Assembly: GCF_000455345.1 (NCBI RefSeq)
Contig: NZ_HG315690.1
Span: 372,001-436,000 of the forward strand
Direction of reading: 5' to 3'
Source of the DNA: Halopiger goleimassiliensis
GTDB taxonomy: Archaea; Halobacteriota; Halobacteria; Halobacteriales; Natrialbaceae
Length of the DNA: 64,000 nt
This document shows positions 15,652 through 25,162 of the stretch, in pieces. A program made the position numbers and the translations under genes. Numbering within the stretch: position 1 is the first letter of the stretch; each line of letters opens with the position of its first letter. The notes under the pieces were generated by a model. It had not been told where the DNA came from and did not search any database. It saw only the letters and a list, made by a program, of their open reading frames with translations.

Positions 15652-16944
15652 ATGATGGTATCCTCTCGGTACGCCGTCGAGTTGCTCGGAACTACCTGTA
15701 TCACGGGTGCGTTGCTCGGATTCGGGGTGCTGGCCGGTCTGGGGGTCTGGACCGTCACGGTGACGCTCGGGCTGGTCACCGTCAGGTTGGTCTTTCTCAT
15801 CGGGATGGTGACGGTGATCGGGTTCGCGCTCTTTGCCGTACTCAGCGGCGGTCTCCTGAGTCGGGGCGTCTGGGCCGATCGTTCGACGCAGGAACGGCTT
15901 GCATCGGGTCCAGCAGTCTGTGCGATCGTGCCAGCCTACCGAGACGGAAACGTCCTCGACATCAGCGTCGAGAGCCTGCTCGAGAACGCCTACGAACCGC
16001 TCACGGTCGCCATCGTCGTCGAACCCGACGACGAACCGACGCGCAAGCGAGCCGAAGAACTGGCGGCCGAATACGACCGCGTCGACTGTCTCGTCAACGG
16101 GACGCCGGGATCGAAGGCGACCGCGATCAATTACGCGGTCCAGCAGTCCGACGCGGAGTACTTCGCGGTGGTCGACGCCGACGAGCGGGTCGCCCCCGAG
16201 TTCGTGCCGGCAGCCGCGGCCGCGCTCGAGAACGGTGCCGACGTCTTCCAGGGGCGTCGGATCCCGCGACCGAACGGTGCCGTCGAGACGATCGCCTACT
16301 GCGAACGGATCATCGTTCACTCGGCGTACGCGCTGTTCGAGATGTTCGGGTTCGCGAACCCGAAGAGCGCGTCGGTCGTCTTCACCCGGGAGGCCTTCGA
16401 GAAGATCGGTGGCTACCGATCGATGCTGACCGAGGACATCGCGTTCGCTCACGAGTGTCACGACGCGAACCTGACGGTCCACCAGGATCGACGCTGTACC
16501 AGCACGATGGAGGCACCCCACACGCTCGGTGATCTCTGGGGACAGCGCAAGCGCTGGCGGATCGGGCAGATCCAGGTGTTACACTCACGGCTCCGACAGG
16601 AACTCCGCGGCGGCACCGGCTTCCGGGGCGTGCTCTCGCTCGCGCGTGCCGTCGGCAGCCTCGTCGGCGGCATGCTGACGCTCGTCGTGGCCTCGCACGT
16701 CCTGCTCCTGTTACTGTTCGAGGCGACCCTGACGCTTCTCGTCCCGTTCCTCTGTATCCTCGCGACCATCGGGGCCGTCTGGCTCCGGGACCTCACTGCG
16801 GGACGCGTCGGCCGTCTCTCCTGGACGGTCGTCCTGGTGCCGTTCGTCTATCCGGCGCTCGGCGTACTCACCGTCAAATCGCTGCTCGAGTACTACTGCA
16901 CCTGGGACGGCGAGTGGTACCAGGTGATGAAAGTCGGAACGTAG
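15652..16944 (+). CDS. Membrane-bound family 2 glycosyltransferase
   Basis: This 430-residue processive-type glycosyltransferase resembles cellulose or hyaluronan synthases. Two N-terminal membrane helices (about 10-32 and 40-62) precede a GT-A domain with CAIVPAYRDG, the nucleotide-sugar and metal motif VVDADERV, the catalytic Asp in LTEDIAFAHE, and the acceptor motif QRKRWRIG (QxxRW). Three or four helices follow (about 330-415). It would polymerise or transfer sugars at the cytosolic face for export. The sugar is unknown. It starts MMVSS; an AT-rich box (TTTCTTAAT, about 15622-15630) supports the first Met. It stands alone, so it is not embedded in a polysaccharide cluster here. Confidence 0.85.
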   Translation: MMVSSRYAVELLGTTCITGALLGFGVLAGLGVWTVTVTLGLVTVRLVFLIGMVTVIGFALFAVLSGGLLSRGVWADRSTQERLASGPAVCAIVPAYRDGNVLDISVESLLENAYEPLTVAIVVEPDDEPTRKRAEELAAEYDRVDCLVNGTPGSKATAINYAVQQSDAEYFAVVDADERVAPEFVPAAAAALENGADVFQGRRIPRPNGAVETIAYCERIIVHSAYALFEMFGFANPKSASVVFTREAFEKIGGYRSMLTEDIAFAHECHDANLTVHQDRRCTSTMEAPHTLGDLWGQRKRWRIGQIQVLHSRLRQELRGGTGFRGVLSLARAVGSLVGGMLTLVVASHVLLLLLFEATLTLLVPFLCILATIGAVWLRDLTAGRVGRLSWTVVLVPFVYPALGVLTVKSLLEYYCTWDGEWYQVMKVGT

Positions 16945-17061
16945 GCTCGCGGTCGCTCCCTTTCACTTCGTGATCGACGGCTGAAGATCGCCGCACCCGA
17001 CCAGTTGCCGATCCGGACGACCGACACCACGTAGCGGTCGGTCCCAGTCGACAGTCGCGAA

Positions 17062-18354
17062 TTACTCGCCCCGAAGCTCGTTCACGTGGTCGATCCGCTG
17101 CTGGACGAGGTCCGGTTTTCCGATGTCGTGGCGCATATCCAGGCCCTCCTCGCCGGCGACCGCGAGGGCGTCTTCGGCGATTGCCTCGGCTTCGGTGATC
17201 GAGTCGGCGAGGCCGACCACGGCGAACGCGCGCGAGGTCGTCGTGTAGATGCCGTCGTCCCGTTCGTCGACGCTCGCGTAGTACAACAGCGCGTCCCCAG
17301 CGCTGTCCGCATCCACCTGCACCTTCGCTCCCGCCTCGGGATCGGTCGGGTATCCCTCGGGAACGGCGTACTTGCAGACCGTCGCCTGCTCGGCGAACTC
17401 GAGTTCCGGTACCGCGTCACCGTCGCGGGCGGCGGTGAGCACCTCGAGGAAGTCGGTCTCGAGCACGGGCAGGGTGTTCATCGCCTCGGGGTCGCCGAAC
17501 CGGGCGTTGAACTCGACGACCTTCGGTCCCTCGCTGGTCAGCATGAACTGTCCGTAGAGGATGCCCCGATAATCCTCGAGGGCGTCGACGGTCGCCTCGA
17601 TGATCGAGACGGCCTCCTCGTAGTCGCCTTCGGTCATAAAGGGCAGTTCGCGGGTCGCGTCGGAGTAGCTACCCATACCGCCGGTGTTCGGCCCTTCGTC
17701 GCCCTCGTAGGCGCGTTTGTGGTCCTGAACGGCAGGTGAGGTCTCGAACGTGTCGTTGGCGACGAACGCCTGGATCGTGAACTCCTCGCCGATCAGCCGT
17801 TCCTCGAGGACGATCCGGTCGTAATCCGATTCCTGGATGTACTCCTTGCCCTCCTCGGCGGTCACCTGATCGCCGATGACCTTCACGCCCTTCCCACCGG
17901 TGAGGCCGGCGGGCTTGATCGCGAGGTCGCCGTCGTACTCGTCGATGTAGTCGCAGGCGGCCTCCATATCGTCGAACGTTTCGAAATCCGGACAACCCGG
18001 GATGTCGTTCTCCCGCATGAACCGGCGCTGGAACGCCTTGTCAGTCTCGATACGGGCGTCGGCTTCCTTCGGTCCGAACGCGTAGATCCCGGCGGCCTCG
18101 AGTTCGTCGGCGACGCCGGCCTCGAGGGGGGATTCGGGACCGATGACGGCGATGGTCGCCTCGACGTCCTCGGCGTACTCGACGACGGCCTTCGGGTTCG
18201 TCGTCTCGAGGGTCTCGAAGTCGGTCGCGATCTCGGCGATGCCCGGATTGCGGTTGCCCGCGCAGGCGTAGAGGTCGGCCTCGCTATCCGCCAGTGCGCG
18301 AGCGATGGCGTGTTCGCGGCCGCCACCACCGATCAGGAGCACGTGCTCTCGCAT
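17062..18354 (-). CDS. purD: Phosphoribosylamine--glycine ligase
   Basis: This is the second enzyme of de novo purine synthesis, an ATP-grasp ligase joining glycine to phosphoribosylamine. It has 430 residues. The N-terminal VLLIGGGGREHAIARAL is diagnostic. The ATP-grasp core shows KPAGLTGGKGVKVIGD, GPNTGGMGSYSDA and VVEFNARFGDPEAMNTL with metal-binding Glu and Asn. The start is ATG 18354; the longer frame adds 40 residues without similarity. It is convergent with the glycosyltransferase and divergent from a lipoprotein gene. It is functionally linked to glyA and folD through glycine and formyl-folate. Confidence 0.95.
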   Translation of the reverse strand: MREHVLLIGGGGREHAIARALADSEADLYACAGNRNPGIAEIATDFETLETTNPKAVVEYAEDVEATIAVIGPESPLEAGVADELEAAGIYAFGPKEADARIETDKAFQRRFMRENDIPGCPDFETFDDMEAACDYIDEYDGDLAIKPAGLTGGKGVKVIGDQVTAEEGKEYIQESDYDRIVLEERLIGEEFTIQAFVANDTFETSPAVQDHKRAYEGDEGPNTGGMGSYSDATRELPFMTEGDYEEAVSIIEATVDALEDYRGILYGQFMLTSEGPKVVEFNARFGDPEAMNTLPVLETDFLEVLTAARDGDAVPELEFAEQATVCKYAVPEGYPTDPEAGAKVQVDADSAGDALLYYASVDERDDGIYTTTSRAFAVVGLADSITEAEAIAEDALAVAGEEGLDMRHDIGKPDLVQQRIDHVNELRGE

Positions 18355-18479
18355 GGTCGGTATCGGAACGCACGAACCTGTAAACGTTGCTCTTTCCACG
18401 AGGGAGATGTATGCACGCTCGTGGGTTGGGACGATCGAACGTCGCCTACACTTATCAGTCACCGCTCGTATCACTACCT

Positions 18480-19292
18480 ATGAACCGCCGCCCGTTTCTC
18501 CGCGGCGTCGCTACCGGCGGCCTCGCCCTCTCAGCCGGGTGTCTCGACGCGATCCCACTGACGGGTGGCCGCCTCGAGACCGACGCCGCCTTCGCCGGCT
18601 ACCGATACGAGGGGACCGACCTCGTCGTCGACCTCCGCGAAGACGTCGACGTCGAACGCGTGGTCCTCCTCGACTCCGAAGCGGACGTCGAGTACGACGC
18701 GATCGAGCGGCCCGGGGAGACGGTCCGTTTCCAGGTCGTCTTTCCCGAGCGACTCCAGACGTACCTCAAGAATCACCCGGCACTCCGCGTCAGGGCCGAG
18801 ACCCCCGACGGCGACGCTCGACTCTCGGTCTGGGAGCCGGTCCACGGGGCCGTGCGAACCGTCGAACCGCTGGCGGACGGGCGTGCGCGCCTCGAGGTGG
18901 AAAATCAGGGTGAAGCGCCGTTGCTCGTCCGGTTTCTCGCGATCTACGGCGACGTTCCGAACCCGACGGTCGATCCCCAGGCCGACGGGATCGATCGGTC
19001 GGACCTGCCGGGATCGCCTGGCGTCGTGGGTATCGACGGGAATCGACCGCTCTCGCCCTCGCGGTCCGATCTGGTCGTGGCCCCGGACGAGACCGAACCG
19101 TACGAGACGACGTACGCGCCCTTCGTCGATCCGGAATCCTGTGGGGACGCCGAGCGTCAGGGAATGGTCGCAGTCGTTCACGGAGCCGGCGGGAGCGCGG
19201 CCTACGGGTTCAGGTATCGACTCACAGGTGACCGAACGGAACTGGAGGGCCTCGAGGCGACGGTCTGTCGCGACGGGGACGCGGGCGGCTAA
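18480..19292 (+). CDS. Tat lipoprotein of unknown function
   Basis: This 270-residue protein starts MNRRPFLRGVATGGLALSAG followed by the lipobox Cys, a twin-arginine lipoprotein signal. The mature part is beta-rich, with repeated DLVVDLREDVDVERVVL-type strands. It suggests an immunoglobulin-like extracellular domain; no catalytic motif is seen. CTTATC (about 18451-18456) stands 24-29 nt upstream, supporting the ATG at 18480 over the frame start at 18387. Confidence 0.65.
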   Translation: MNRRPFLRGVATGGLALSAGCLDAIPLTGGRLETDAAFAGYRYEGTDLVVDLREDVDVERVVLLDSEADVEYDAIERPGETVRFQVVFPERLQTYLKNHPALRVRAETPDGDARLSVWEPVHGAVRTVEPLADGRARLEVENQGEAPLLVRFLAIYGDVPNPTVDPQADGIDRSDLPGSPGVVGIDGNRPLSPSRSDLVVAPDETEPYETTYAPFVDPESCGDAERQGMVAVVHGAGGSAAYGFRYRLTGDRTELEGLEATVCRDGDAGG

Positions 19293-19383
19293 CGGCCGTC
19301 GCCCGAGCGGTCGCTTCGGCCGCTGGCACGCGCTCCTCGAGCGGTAGACATCCGACGACCGATAGGGACTGTTCACGTCGAGT

Positions 19384-19488
19384 TCAGCCGAGCCAGTTAG
19401 GCATCTCGTCGTCCCACAGTAATCGAACGAACGAGTACAGCAATCCGACGACGAACAGGATAGCGACGGCTGAGAGCGCAGGTTCCAT
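19384..19488 (-). CDS. 34-residue single-pass membrane peptide
   Basis: The peptide starts MEPALSAVAILFVVGLLYSF, giving one membrane helix (about 3-22), and ends in an acidic and tryptophan-containing tail. A box reading CTATTTAGG on the reverse strand (about 19511-19519) is 23-31 nt upstream of the ATG at 19488, exactly the leaderless spacing. This makes a real gene likely despite the size. Function is unknown; such peptides often act as small subunits of membrane complexes. Confidence 0.5.
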   Translation of the reverse strand: MEPALSAVAILFVVGLLYSFVRLLWDDEMPNWLG

Positions 19489-19621
19489 ACTGGTAGCTGT
19501 GACGTCGGCACCTAAATAGCGACCGGCCAGTACGTGTCCCAACCGGCTCCGCGATCCATCGACGGACGCTCGAGACCGCGTAAAAGAGACGCGCTCCGCT
19601 CGGAACGGGCCTCTCAGACGG

Positions 19622-19690
19622 ATTACTGTAACGAGGAACCGACGCAACAGCGACCCGGGCGGGGGTTGCGTCGGAAACGACTTACAGTAA
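19622..19690 (-). terminator. Nested hairpin after the HD hydrolase gene
   Basis: Outer arms TTACTGTAA (19623-19631) and TTACAGTAA (19682-19690) enclose a 10-bp stem, CCGACGCAAC (19639-19648) with GTTGCGTCGG (19665-19674). The structure ends six bases before the minus-strand stop codon (19697-19699). It resembles the nested hairpin after tbsP in layout, with an AT-containing outer pair and a GC-rich inner stem. A terminator or 3'-end stabiliser is likely. Confidence 0.55.
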
Positions 19691-19696
19691 CCCGTA

Positions 19697-20371
19697 TCAC
19701 ACCTCGCCGAACCACTCCCGCTCGAACCGATCGCGGAACGTCACCAGGAACTCGTGTCGCCTCTCGGCGATTCGCCGACCGGTCTCGGTGTTCATGTCCT
19801 CGCGCAGGTGCAACAGTTTCTCCTCGAAGTGCTCGAGCGTCGAGTCGCCGGTTTCGTCGGCCTCCCAGTCGACCCACGCAGGTGCCGGATCGCGGTCCCA
19901 CAGCGGGTGTCCGTGCGCGCCACCGAACGCGAAGGCGCGGGCGATGCCGACGGCCCCGATGGCGTCGAGGTTGTCCGCATCCTGAAGGACCGCCGCCTCG
20001 AGCGTGTCCGCCCCGCGTTCGTCGCCGTGGCCGTAGTCGAAGCCGTACTCCTCGTGGACGGCGACGCAGTGACACACCTCCTCGACGTGCGCCGCCGGAA
20101 CGCCGGCGTCGTCGAGGATCTCGCGGACCGTCGGGAGCGTCTCCCGCGGGTGGACGAACTCCTCGCCGCCGACGACCCGGTGGAGGTCGTGAGTGAGCGC
20201 CGCCGCGCCGACGATCAGGCCGTCGGCACCCTCCTCGTCGGCCATGCGTCGCCCGAGCGAGAAGACCCGCCAGGCGTGGTGGACGTCGTGTCCGCTCGAG
20301 TCCAGCGCCAGTTGCTCGGCCATCCGTTCGGCGATCGCACCGAACAGGGCCGACTCGGGTGGCTGGGTCAT
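19697..20371 (-). CDS. HD-domain phosphohydrolase
   Basis: This 224-residue cytosolic metal-dependent hydrolase has the HD pattern of HDVHHAWRVFSLGRRM (first His), ALTHDLHRVVGG (His-Asp pair) and VLQDADNLDAIGAVGIAR (distal Asp), resembling the YedJ-like uncharacterised subgroup. Members hydrolyse phosphomonoesters or nucleotides, but substrate is unknown. The ATG at 20371 gives a start that matches domain length. It is divergent from the DUF6498-like membrane gene, with a 131-bp gap holding both promoters. Confidence 0.8.
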   Translation of the reverse strand: MTQPPESALFGAIAERMAEQLALDSSGHDVHHAWRVFSLGRRMADEEGADGLIVGAAALTHDLHRVVGGEEFVHPRETLPTVREILDDAGVPAAHVEEVCHCVAVHEEYGFDYGHGDERGADTLEAAVLQDADNLDAIGAVGIARAFAFGGAHGHPLWDRDPAPAWVDWEADETGDSTLEHFEEKLLHLREDMNTETGRRIAERRHEFLVTFRDRFEREWFGEV

Positions 20372-20502
20372 ACGCCATCCTCGAAGGTGTGGACCGTGGA
20401 TCTTTCGGGTTCTCCCCGCTGACGCCACTCGAGTCGGCGACCGGCAGCCGGACGAAATTTCAGAACAGCTATAAGACGAACCGTCGATGACGACGGCCAC
20501 AG

Positions 20503-21915
20503 GTGACGGGACCGCCGACAGACCTCGAAGCCACCGACCCGTGGGGAGGGTTCGCGCCGATCCTGATCGCGAACCTGCTGCCGCTGATCGGGGTCCTCGC
20601 GCTCGGCTGGGACGCGACGACGCTGGTCGCAATCTACGCGCTCGAGGTTCTCCTCTCGTTCCCGCTCGCTGCGGTGAAAGCGCTCGTCGCCCAACAGCCG
20701 CCACCGTTCGACGAGGAGGACGGAGAGGCGGTCTCGGCCGACCTGAAACAGCGACGCGGCAGTGTAACAGTCGTCCCGTGGTTGCCGCCGATCTATCCCC
20801 GAAACGTGCCGTTCGTCGGCGACGTCGGTATGGCAGTCGGCTGGTTCTGGGTCGCGTTCGGCATCGTCTTCAGCCACGTCTTCGACGTGGGGGCGGTCCT
20901 CACGCGACCCGAGGTGCTCGCGAGCGCCGCGGCACTACTCGTCGGCGTGACGGTCGACCTCCACCGCGAGTACCTCCGCGGTCGCCAGTACGAGAGGGTC
21001 TCCGCGTACGAGGTCGTCGAGACCCAGGTGTGGCAGACCCTGTTCCTCGTCGTCGTGCTGGTCGGAGTCGTCGTGCCCGATGACGTCGGTGGCGTGGCGC
21101 TGCTCGTCGGGTTCGTCGTCGGCAAACTCCTCCTCGAGTGGGCGTCGTTCCGCGCTGCACACGGTGAGCGAAGCCGACTCACCGGCTGGCTCGCCGGCCC
21201 GACCGCGAGCCGCAAGCCCCGCGAAAAACCGGCGGTACCCGGGGGCGAACCAGACGTTCGATTCTCGACCGACGACACCGCCGTCCTCTGGTCCGCCGCC
21301 CATCACACGCTGTTCGGGGCGATCTTCTACCTCCCCTGGCACGTGCTATTGTGGTTCGGCTCGGTCGCCGTCCTGGGGGGCGAAACGCCGACGCGGACAC
21401 TCCTGCTCGGCACAGGCGTCGCGTTCGCAACGTTGTACCTGATACAACTCGGGGTGACGGTCGTCCAGTACGTACTCAGAGACCTGCCGCTCGAGTATCG
21501 CCGCTACGACGACCGCCTCGTCGCGTACGACGAGTGGGCCGACGAGCCCCAGTGGGCCGTCCCGGTACACGAACTCCGTGAGGCCGATGTCGTCCGGGAC
21601 AGCCTCCCAGATCACCTGCTCGGCACCCGCCGGTTCGCCGTGACGATGGGGTGGGGCGACGACGAGTTCGACCGAACGCTCGGACCCGTCTCGGACCCCG
21701 ACGCGTTCGTCGCCGCCTGTCATCTCCCGGTTCGGTCGACCGAACTGGGACCGATCGATCGGCGGTGTTCCGTCGTCTCCGTCGCGCTCGTCGCCGCCCT
21801 CCTCGTGGTCGTCTTCGTCGTGTTGGACTCGGCACTGTTCACGGCAGTGTTGCTTCCGTTCGTCGTCTTCGTTCCGTGGGGCGTCTGGCGACTGGGGTAC
21901 CCGGACCCAGACTGA
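20503..21915 (+). CDS. Multi-pass membrane protein, DUF6498-like
   Basis: This 470-residue protein has hydrophobic segments near 20-35, 40-60, 105-125, 135-150, 170-190, 195-210, 265-285, 295-320 and 425-460. The N-terminal GGFAPILIANLLPLIGVLAL and the paired-helix arrangement recall DUF6498 proteins. The family call is from memory and moderate. A soluble acidic segment (about 330-420) lies before the last helices. A GTG start at 20503 is supported by CTATAAG (about 20469-20475), 28-34 nt upstream. The role is unknown. Confidence 0.55.
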   Translation: MTGPPTDLEATDPWGGFAPILIANLLPLIGVLALGWDATTLVAIYALEVLLSFPLAAVKALVAQQPPPFDEEDGEAVSADLKQRRGSVTVVPWLPPIYPRNVPFVGDVGMAVGWFWVAFGIVFSHVFDVGAVLTRPEVLASAAALLVGVTVDLHREYLRGRQYERVSAYEVVETQVWQTLFLVVVLVGVVVPDDVGGVALLVGFVVGKLLLEWASFRAAHGERSRLTGWLAGPTASRKPREKPAVPGGEPDVRFSTDDTAVLWSAAHHTLFGAIFYLPWHVLLWFGSVAVLGGETPTRTLLLGTGVAFATLYLIQLGVTVVQYVLRDLPLEYRRYDDRLVAYDEWADEPQWAVPVHELREADVVRDSLPDHLLGTRRFAVTMGWGDDEFDRTLGPVSDPDAFVAACHLPVRSTELGPIDRRCSVVSVALVAALLVVVFVVLDSALFTAVLLPFVVFVPWGVWRLGYPDPD

Positions 21916-21987
21916 CCGGAGACGGGTGAGGGTATCGAGGTTCCGCGACCGATCGTTTCATAGGACCGTCATTCGAACGTGGTCAGT

Positions 21988-24024
21988 ATGGTCCAGCACG
22001 GTCCCCCGGAGACGAAACGCGAGAACACGAGTTACATGCGCCACGGCGACGTGGTGGCGGACCCGTACCTCTGGCTCGAGGACGACGGCGAGGACGTCGC
22101 TGCGTTCGTGGAGCGACAGAACGAGTACGCCGACGACTACCTCGAGTCCGTCGACGTCCGCGAGGACCTCCGACCGCGATTCGAGGAGCTGGCGCGGACG
22201 ACCGACTACGGGTCGATCACGCCCGCGCCGACGGGCTACTTCCAGGAGGTCGAGCGACCGGAGGACGACCAGCCGGTGCTGTACTTTCGGGAGTCGCTCG
22301 AGGACGACCGGGAGGTGCTGGTCGATCCAAACGAGTTCAGCGAGGACGCCACGAAGTCGATGGGCTGGTGGACGGTCTCGGCCGACGGCGAGCGACTCGC
22401 CTACGGCGTCGACGAAGGCGGCGACGAACTGTACGACGTGACCGTCCTCGAGGTCCCCTCCGGCGACGTCCTCGAGGAACTCCCCGGCCTCGGACGGGCC
22501 AACCCCGGCATGTTCGCCTGGACGCCGGACGGGTTTTACTACGGTCGGACGGGACTCGAAGGCGAGGCCCAGCTCGAGAAGGAGATCCGCTACCACGAAC
22601 ACGGCGACGACCCCGACGCGGACCCGCTGGTCGCGGAGGTCGACGAGCCGTCGACGTGGCCGATGCTCTCGACCGATCGAGATGGAGAGCATCTCCTCGT
22701 GGCGTTCGTCACCGGCTGGGAGCGAAGCGACCTCTCCTACGCGGCGGTCGGCGACACCGACCTGACGCCCGTGATCACCGACGCCGAACACCTCTACACG
22801 CCGCTGATTTACGACGACACGGCCTACGTCCGAACCGACCTGGACGCCCCCTACTATCGGTTCCTCGAACTCGACCTCTCGGGCGACGTCGGCGAGGTCG
22901 ACCCCGCCGAATTACCCGAGGCGATCCCCGAACGGGAGGGGATCGTACAGGGGGCGACGGTCGCCGACGATCGCCTGCTCGTCCAGTACGAACGCGCGGC
23001 CGTCTCCGAACTCGAGGTCTTCGACCTCGACGGCGACCACGTTCGATCGATCGACCTGCCCGGAACGGGGACGGTCACCGGCCTGCAGGGCAACCGCGAC
23101 GCGCCGGAGGCGTTCTTCGGCTACCAGTCGTTCGACCACCTGCCGGCCGTCTTCCGCTACGATCTCGACTCCGACGCCAGCGACGAACTCGACCGCCCGG
23201 ACGTCGCCCTCGAGTTCGATCTGACGGTCGAGCAAGTCCGGTACGAGTCCGCCGACGGAACGGAGGTGCCGATGTTTATCGTTCACCGCGAAGACCTCGA
23301 CCGCGACGGCGACAACCCCACCCTGCTGTACGGTTACGGCGGCTTCGAGAACAGCCTGACGCCCGGATTCCAGACGTTCGGCCGCGAGTTCCTCCGTTCG
23401 GGTGGGGTCTTCGCGCAGGCGAACCTGCGCGGCGGCGGCGAGTTCGGCAAGGAGTGGCACGAGGCCGCCCGTCACGGGAACAAACAGCACACGTTCGACG
23501 ACATGATCGCCGCCGCGGAGTACCTGATCGACGAAGATTACACCTCGAGCGATCGGCTGGCGATCCAGGGCGGATCCAACGGCGGCCTGACCGTCGGCGC
23601 GGTGTTGACACAGCGGCCGGACCTGCTGGGGGCGGTCTGCTGTCACGTCCCCCTGCTGGACATGCTCCGGTTCCACACGTTCCTGCTGGGTTCCTCCTGG
23701 ACGAGCGAGTACGGCTCCCCGGACGACCCCGAGGCCTACGAGTACATCAAGGAGTACTCGCCGTATCACAACGTCGATCCCGACACCGAGTACCCGCCGG
23801 TCTTCTTCAAGACCGCGGAGGACGACACCCGCGTCCACCCGGTCCACGCCTGGAAGATGGCCGCCCGCATGCAGGCGGTCGCCGACGGCGGGCCGTTCCT
23901 CTGCAAGACGAACCGCGACACCGGCCACGGCACCGGCAAACCCACCTGGATGATCGTCGAGGAGCAACTCGACGTCTGGTCGTTCCTCTTCGATCAACTG
24001 AACGTCGAGTACGACGCGCCGTAA
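21988..24024 (+). CDS. Prolyl oligopeptidase family serine peptidase (S9A)
   Basis: This cytosolic peptidase cleaves short peptides after proline or basic residues. At 678 residues it has an N-terminal beta-propeller (about 70-400) and a C-terminal alpha/beta-hydrolase domain. The triad is visible: Ser530 in IQGGSNGGLTVGAV, Asp612 or Asp613 in TAEDDTRVHPVHAWK, and His647 in DTGHGTGKPTW. The oxyanion-side block LYGYGGFENSLTPGF is also typical. No signal peptide. I use ATG 21988; a GTG three codons earlier is possible, but the AT box at about 21955-21961 is better spaced for 21988. The preceding membrane gene ends 72 bp before. Confidence 0.92.
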   Translation: MVQHGPPETKRENTSYMRHGDVVADPYLWLEDDGEDVAAFVERQNEYADDYLESVDVREDLRPRFEELARTTDYGSITPAPTGYFQEVERPEDDQPVLYFRESLEDDREVLVDPNEFSEDATKSMGWWTVSADGERLAYGVDEGGDELYDVTVLEVPSGDVLEELPGLGRANPGMFAWTPDGFYYGRTGLEGEAQLEKEIRYHEHGDDPDADPLVAEVDEPSTWPMLSTDRDGEHLLVAFVTGWERSDLSYAAVGDTDLTPVITDAEHLYTPLIYDDTAYVRTDLDAPYYRFLELDLSGDVGEVDPAELPEAIPEREGIVQGATVADDRLLVQYERAAVSELEVFDLDGDHVRSIDLPGTGTVTGLQGNRDAPEAFFGYQSFDHLPAVFRYDLDSDASDELDRPDVALEFDLTVEQVRYESADGTEVPMFIVHREDLDRDGDNPTLLYGYGGFENSLTPGFQTFGREFLRSGGVFAQANLRGGGEFGKEWHEAARHGNKQHTFDDMIAAAEYLIDEDYTSSDRLAIQGGSNGGLTVGAVLTQRPDLLGAVCCHVPLLDMLRFHTFLLGSSWTSEYGSPDDPEAYEYIKEYSPYHNVDPDTEYPPVFFKTAEDDTRVHPVHAWKMAARMQAVADGGPFLCKTNRDTGHGTGKPTWMIVEEQLDVWSFLFDQLNVEYDAP

Positions 24025-24114
24025 CCGCGACCGGTACTCGCACCGGCTCAGAGGACAGCGTCGGGTGCTACCGCGACGCGAGGGTTTTTATCGACGCCGC
24101 TACTGAAGAACGGT

Positions 24115-25128
24115 ATGACCGACGAGTCAGACGGGGCCACGTCGGAATCGCCCAGCGACGCGTTTCAGGCGCTGGGCAACGAGGTCCGGACGACGATCCT
24201 GCGGACGCTCGACGCGGCCGAACCGCGGACGTTCTCGGCGCTCTACGAGGCCAGCGACGTCGACACGTCCGCTGGCTTCGCCTACCACCTCCGCCAACTC
24301 GAGGGCGGGTTCGTCCGCGCTCGACCGGACGACCGCTACGAGTTGACGGCCGCAGGGCGGTCGGCGGTCCGGTCGATTCGGTCTGGCGTCTACACCGACA
24401 GCGTCGACCGCGAGCCGATCGACCTCGAGGAGCGCTGTCCGCTCTGTCGCAACGACGGACTCGTGGCTCGCGTCGAGGACAACGTGACGCGGGTCGACTG
24501 CGAGGCGTGTTCCTCACCCGTGCTGGCGGTCTCGACGCCCCCGAGCGGCTACCGCGATCGCAACCGGGGCGACGGCGATGTCGCGGCCGCTATTGACGCC
24601 TACCACCACCGCCGGATCGAGGCGTTCGCCGACGGCGTCTGTCCCGACTGTGCCGGCCCGGTCGACGGCCAACTCGTGCCGTACGCCCCCGAGAGCGATG
24701 CCACCGACGCCGACGTCGACGACCCCACCGAGACGGACGTCGACAATCCAGTACAGGCGACGTTCGAGTGCGATTCCTGCGGCGCGTCGGTCGCCTGTCC
24801 CGTCTCGTTGACGCTGCTCGAACATCCTGCAGTCGTCGCGTTCGCGCACGAACACGACGTCGACATCGCGGAGCGGCCGCTGTGGAACGTCGGCCCCGAG
24901 TGGAGCGAACGCCTCGTCTCCACGGATCCGTGGTGTCTCGTCGTGGGCCTCCGCCTCGACGAGGAGTTGCTCGAGTGCTACCTCGCGCGCGACGCCACCG
25001 TCGTCGACCACCGACGCCGGACGGTCCCGGAGCCCACCGGACCGGAGGCCGCCACGCCTGCCTCGAGCACCGCCGACAGCGGTTCCGGCGACGCCGGCCT
25101 CGACGACGGCGAAGGAACGCCAGCCTGA
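24115..25128 (+). CDS. Winged-helix regulator with zinc ribbons
   Basis: This 337-residue protein has an N-terminal ArsR-like winged helix (about 10-100), with ALGNEVRTTILRTL and TSAGFAYHLRQLEGGFV as helices 1 and 3. Two Cys-rich ribbons follow: CPLCRNDGLV paired with DCEACSSPV, and CPDCAGPV paired with CDSCGASV. This arrangement matches a haloarchaeal regulator type, possibly with a DUF7351-type C-terminus (from memory). The start ATG 24115 has TTTTTATC about 27 nt ahead. It follows prolyl oligopeptidase by 90 bp but has its own promoter. Ligand and targets are unknown. Confidence 0.7.
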   Translation: MTDESDGATSESPSDAFQALGNEVRTTILRTLDAAEPRTFSALYEASDVDTSAGFAYHLRQLEGGFVRARPDDRYELTAAGRSAVRSIRSGVYTDSVDREPIDLEERCPLCRNDGLVARVEDNVTRVDCEACSSPVLAVSTPPSGYRDRNRGDGDVAAAIDAYHHRRIEAFADGVCPDCAGPVDGQLVPYAPESDATDADVDDPTETDVDNPVQATFECDSCGASVACPVSLTLLEHPAVVAFAHEHDVDIAERPLWNVGPEWSERLVSTDPWCLVVGLRLDEELLECYLARDATVVDHRRRTVPEPTGPEAATPASSTADSGSGDAGLDDGEGTPA

Positions 25129-25162
25129 GACCGCGCCCGTCCCTTCAGCGGCGGCGTTTGTA

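Noticed and set aside
14524-16521. 665-codon minus-strand frame across the aminotransferase and glycosyltransferase genes
   Set aside because: Both plus-strand genes have complete catalytic motifs; the antisense frame spans two genes and is Arg/Asp/Val-rich without motifs.
22368-24596. 742-codon plus-strand frame inside prolyl oligopeptidase
   Set aside because: It is the shifted frame of a gene with an intact Ser-Asp-His triad and is dominated by Arg and Pro.
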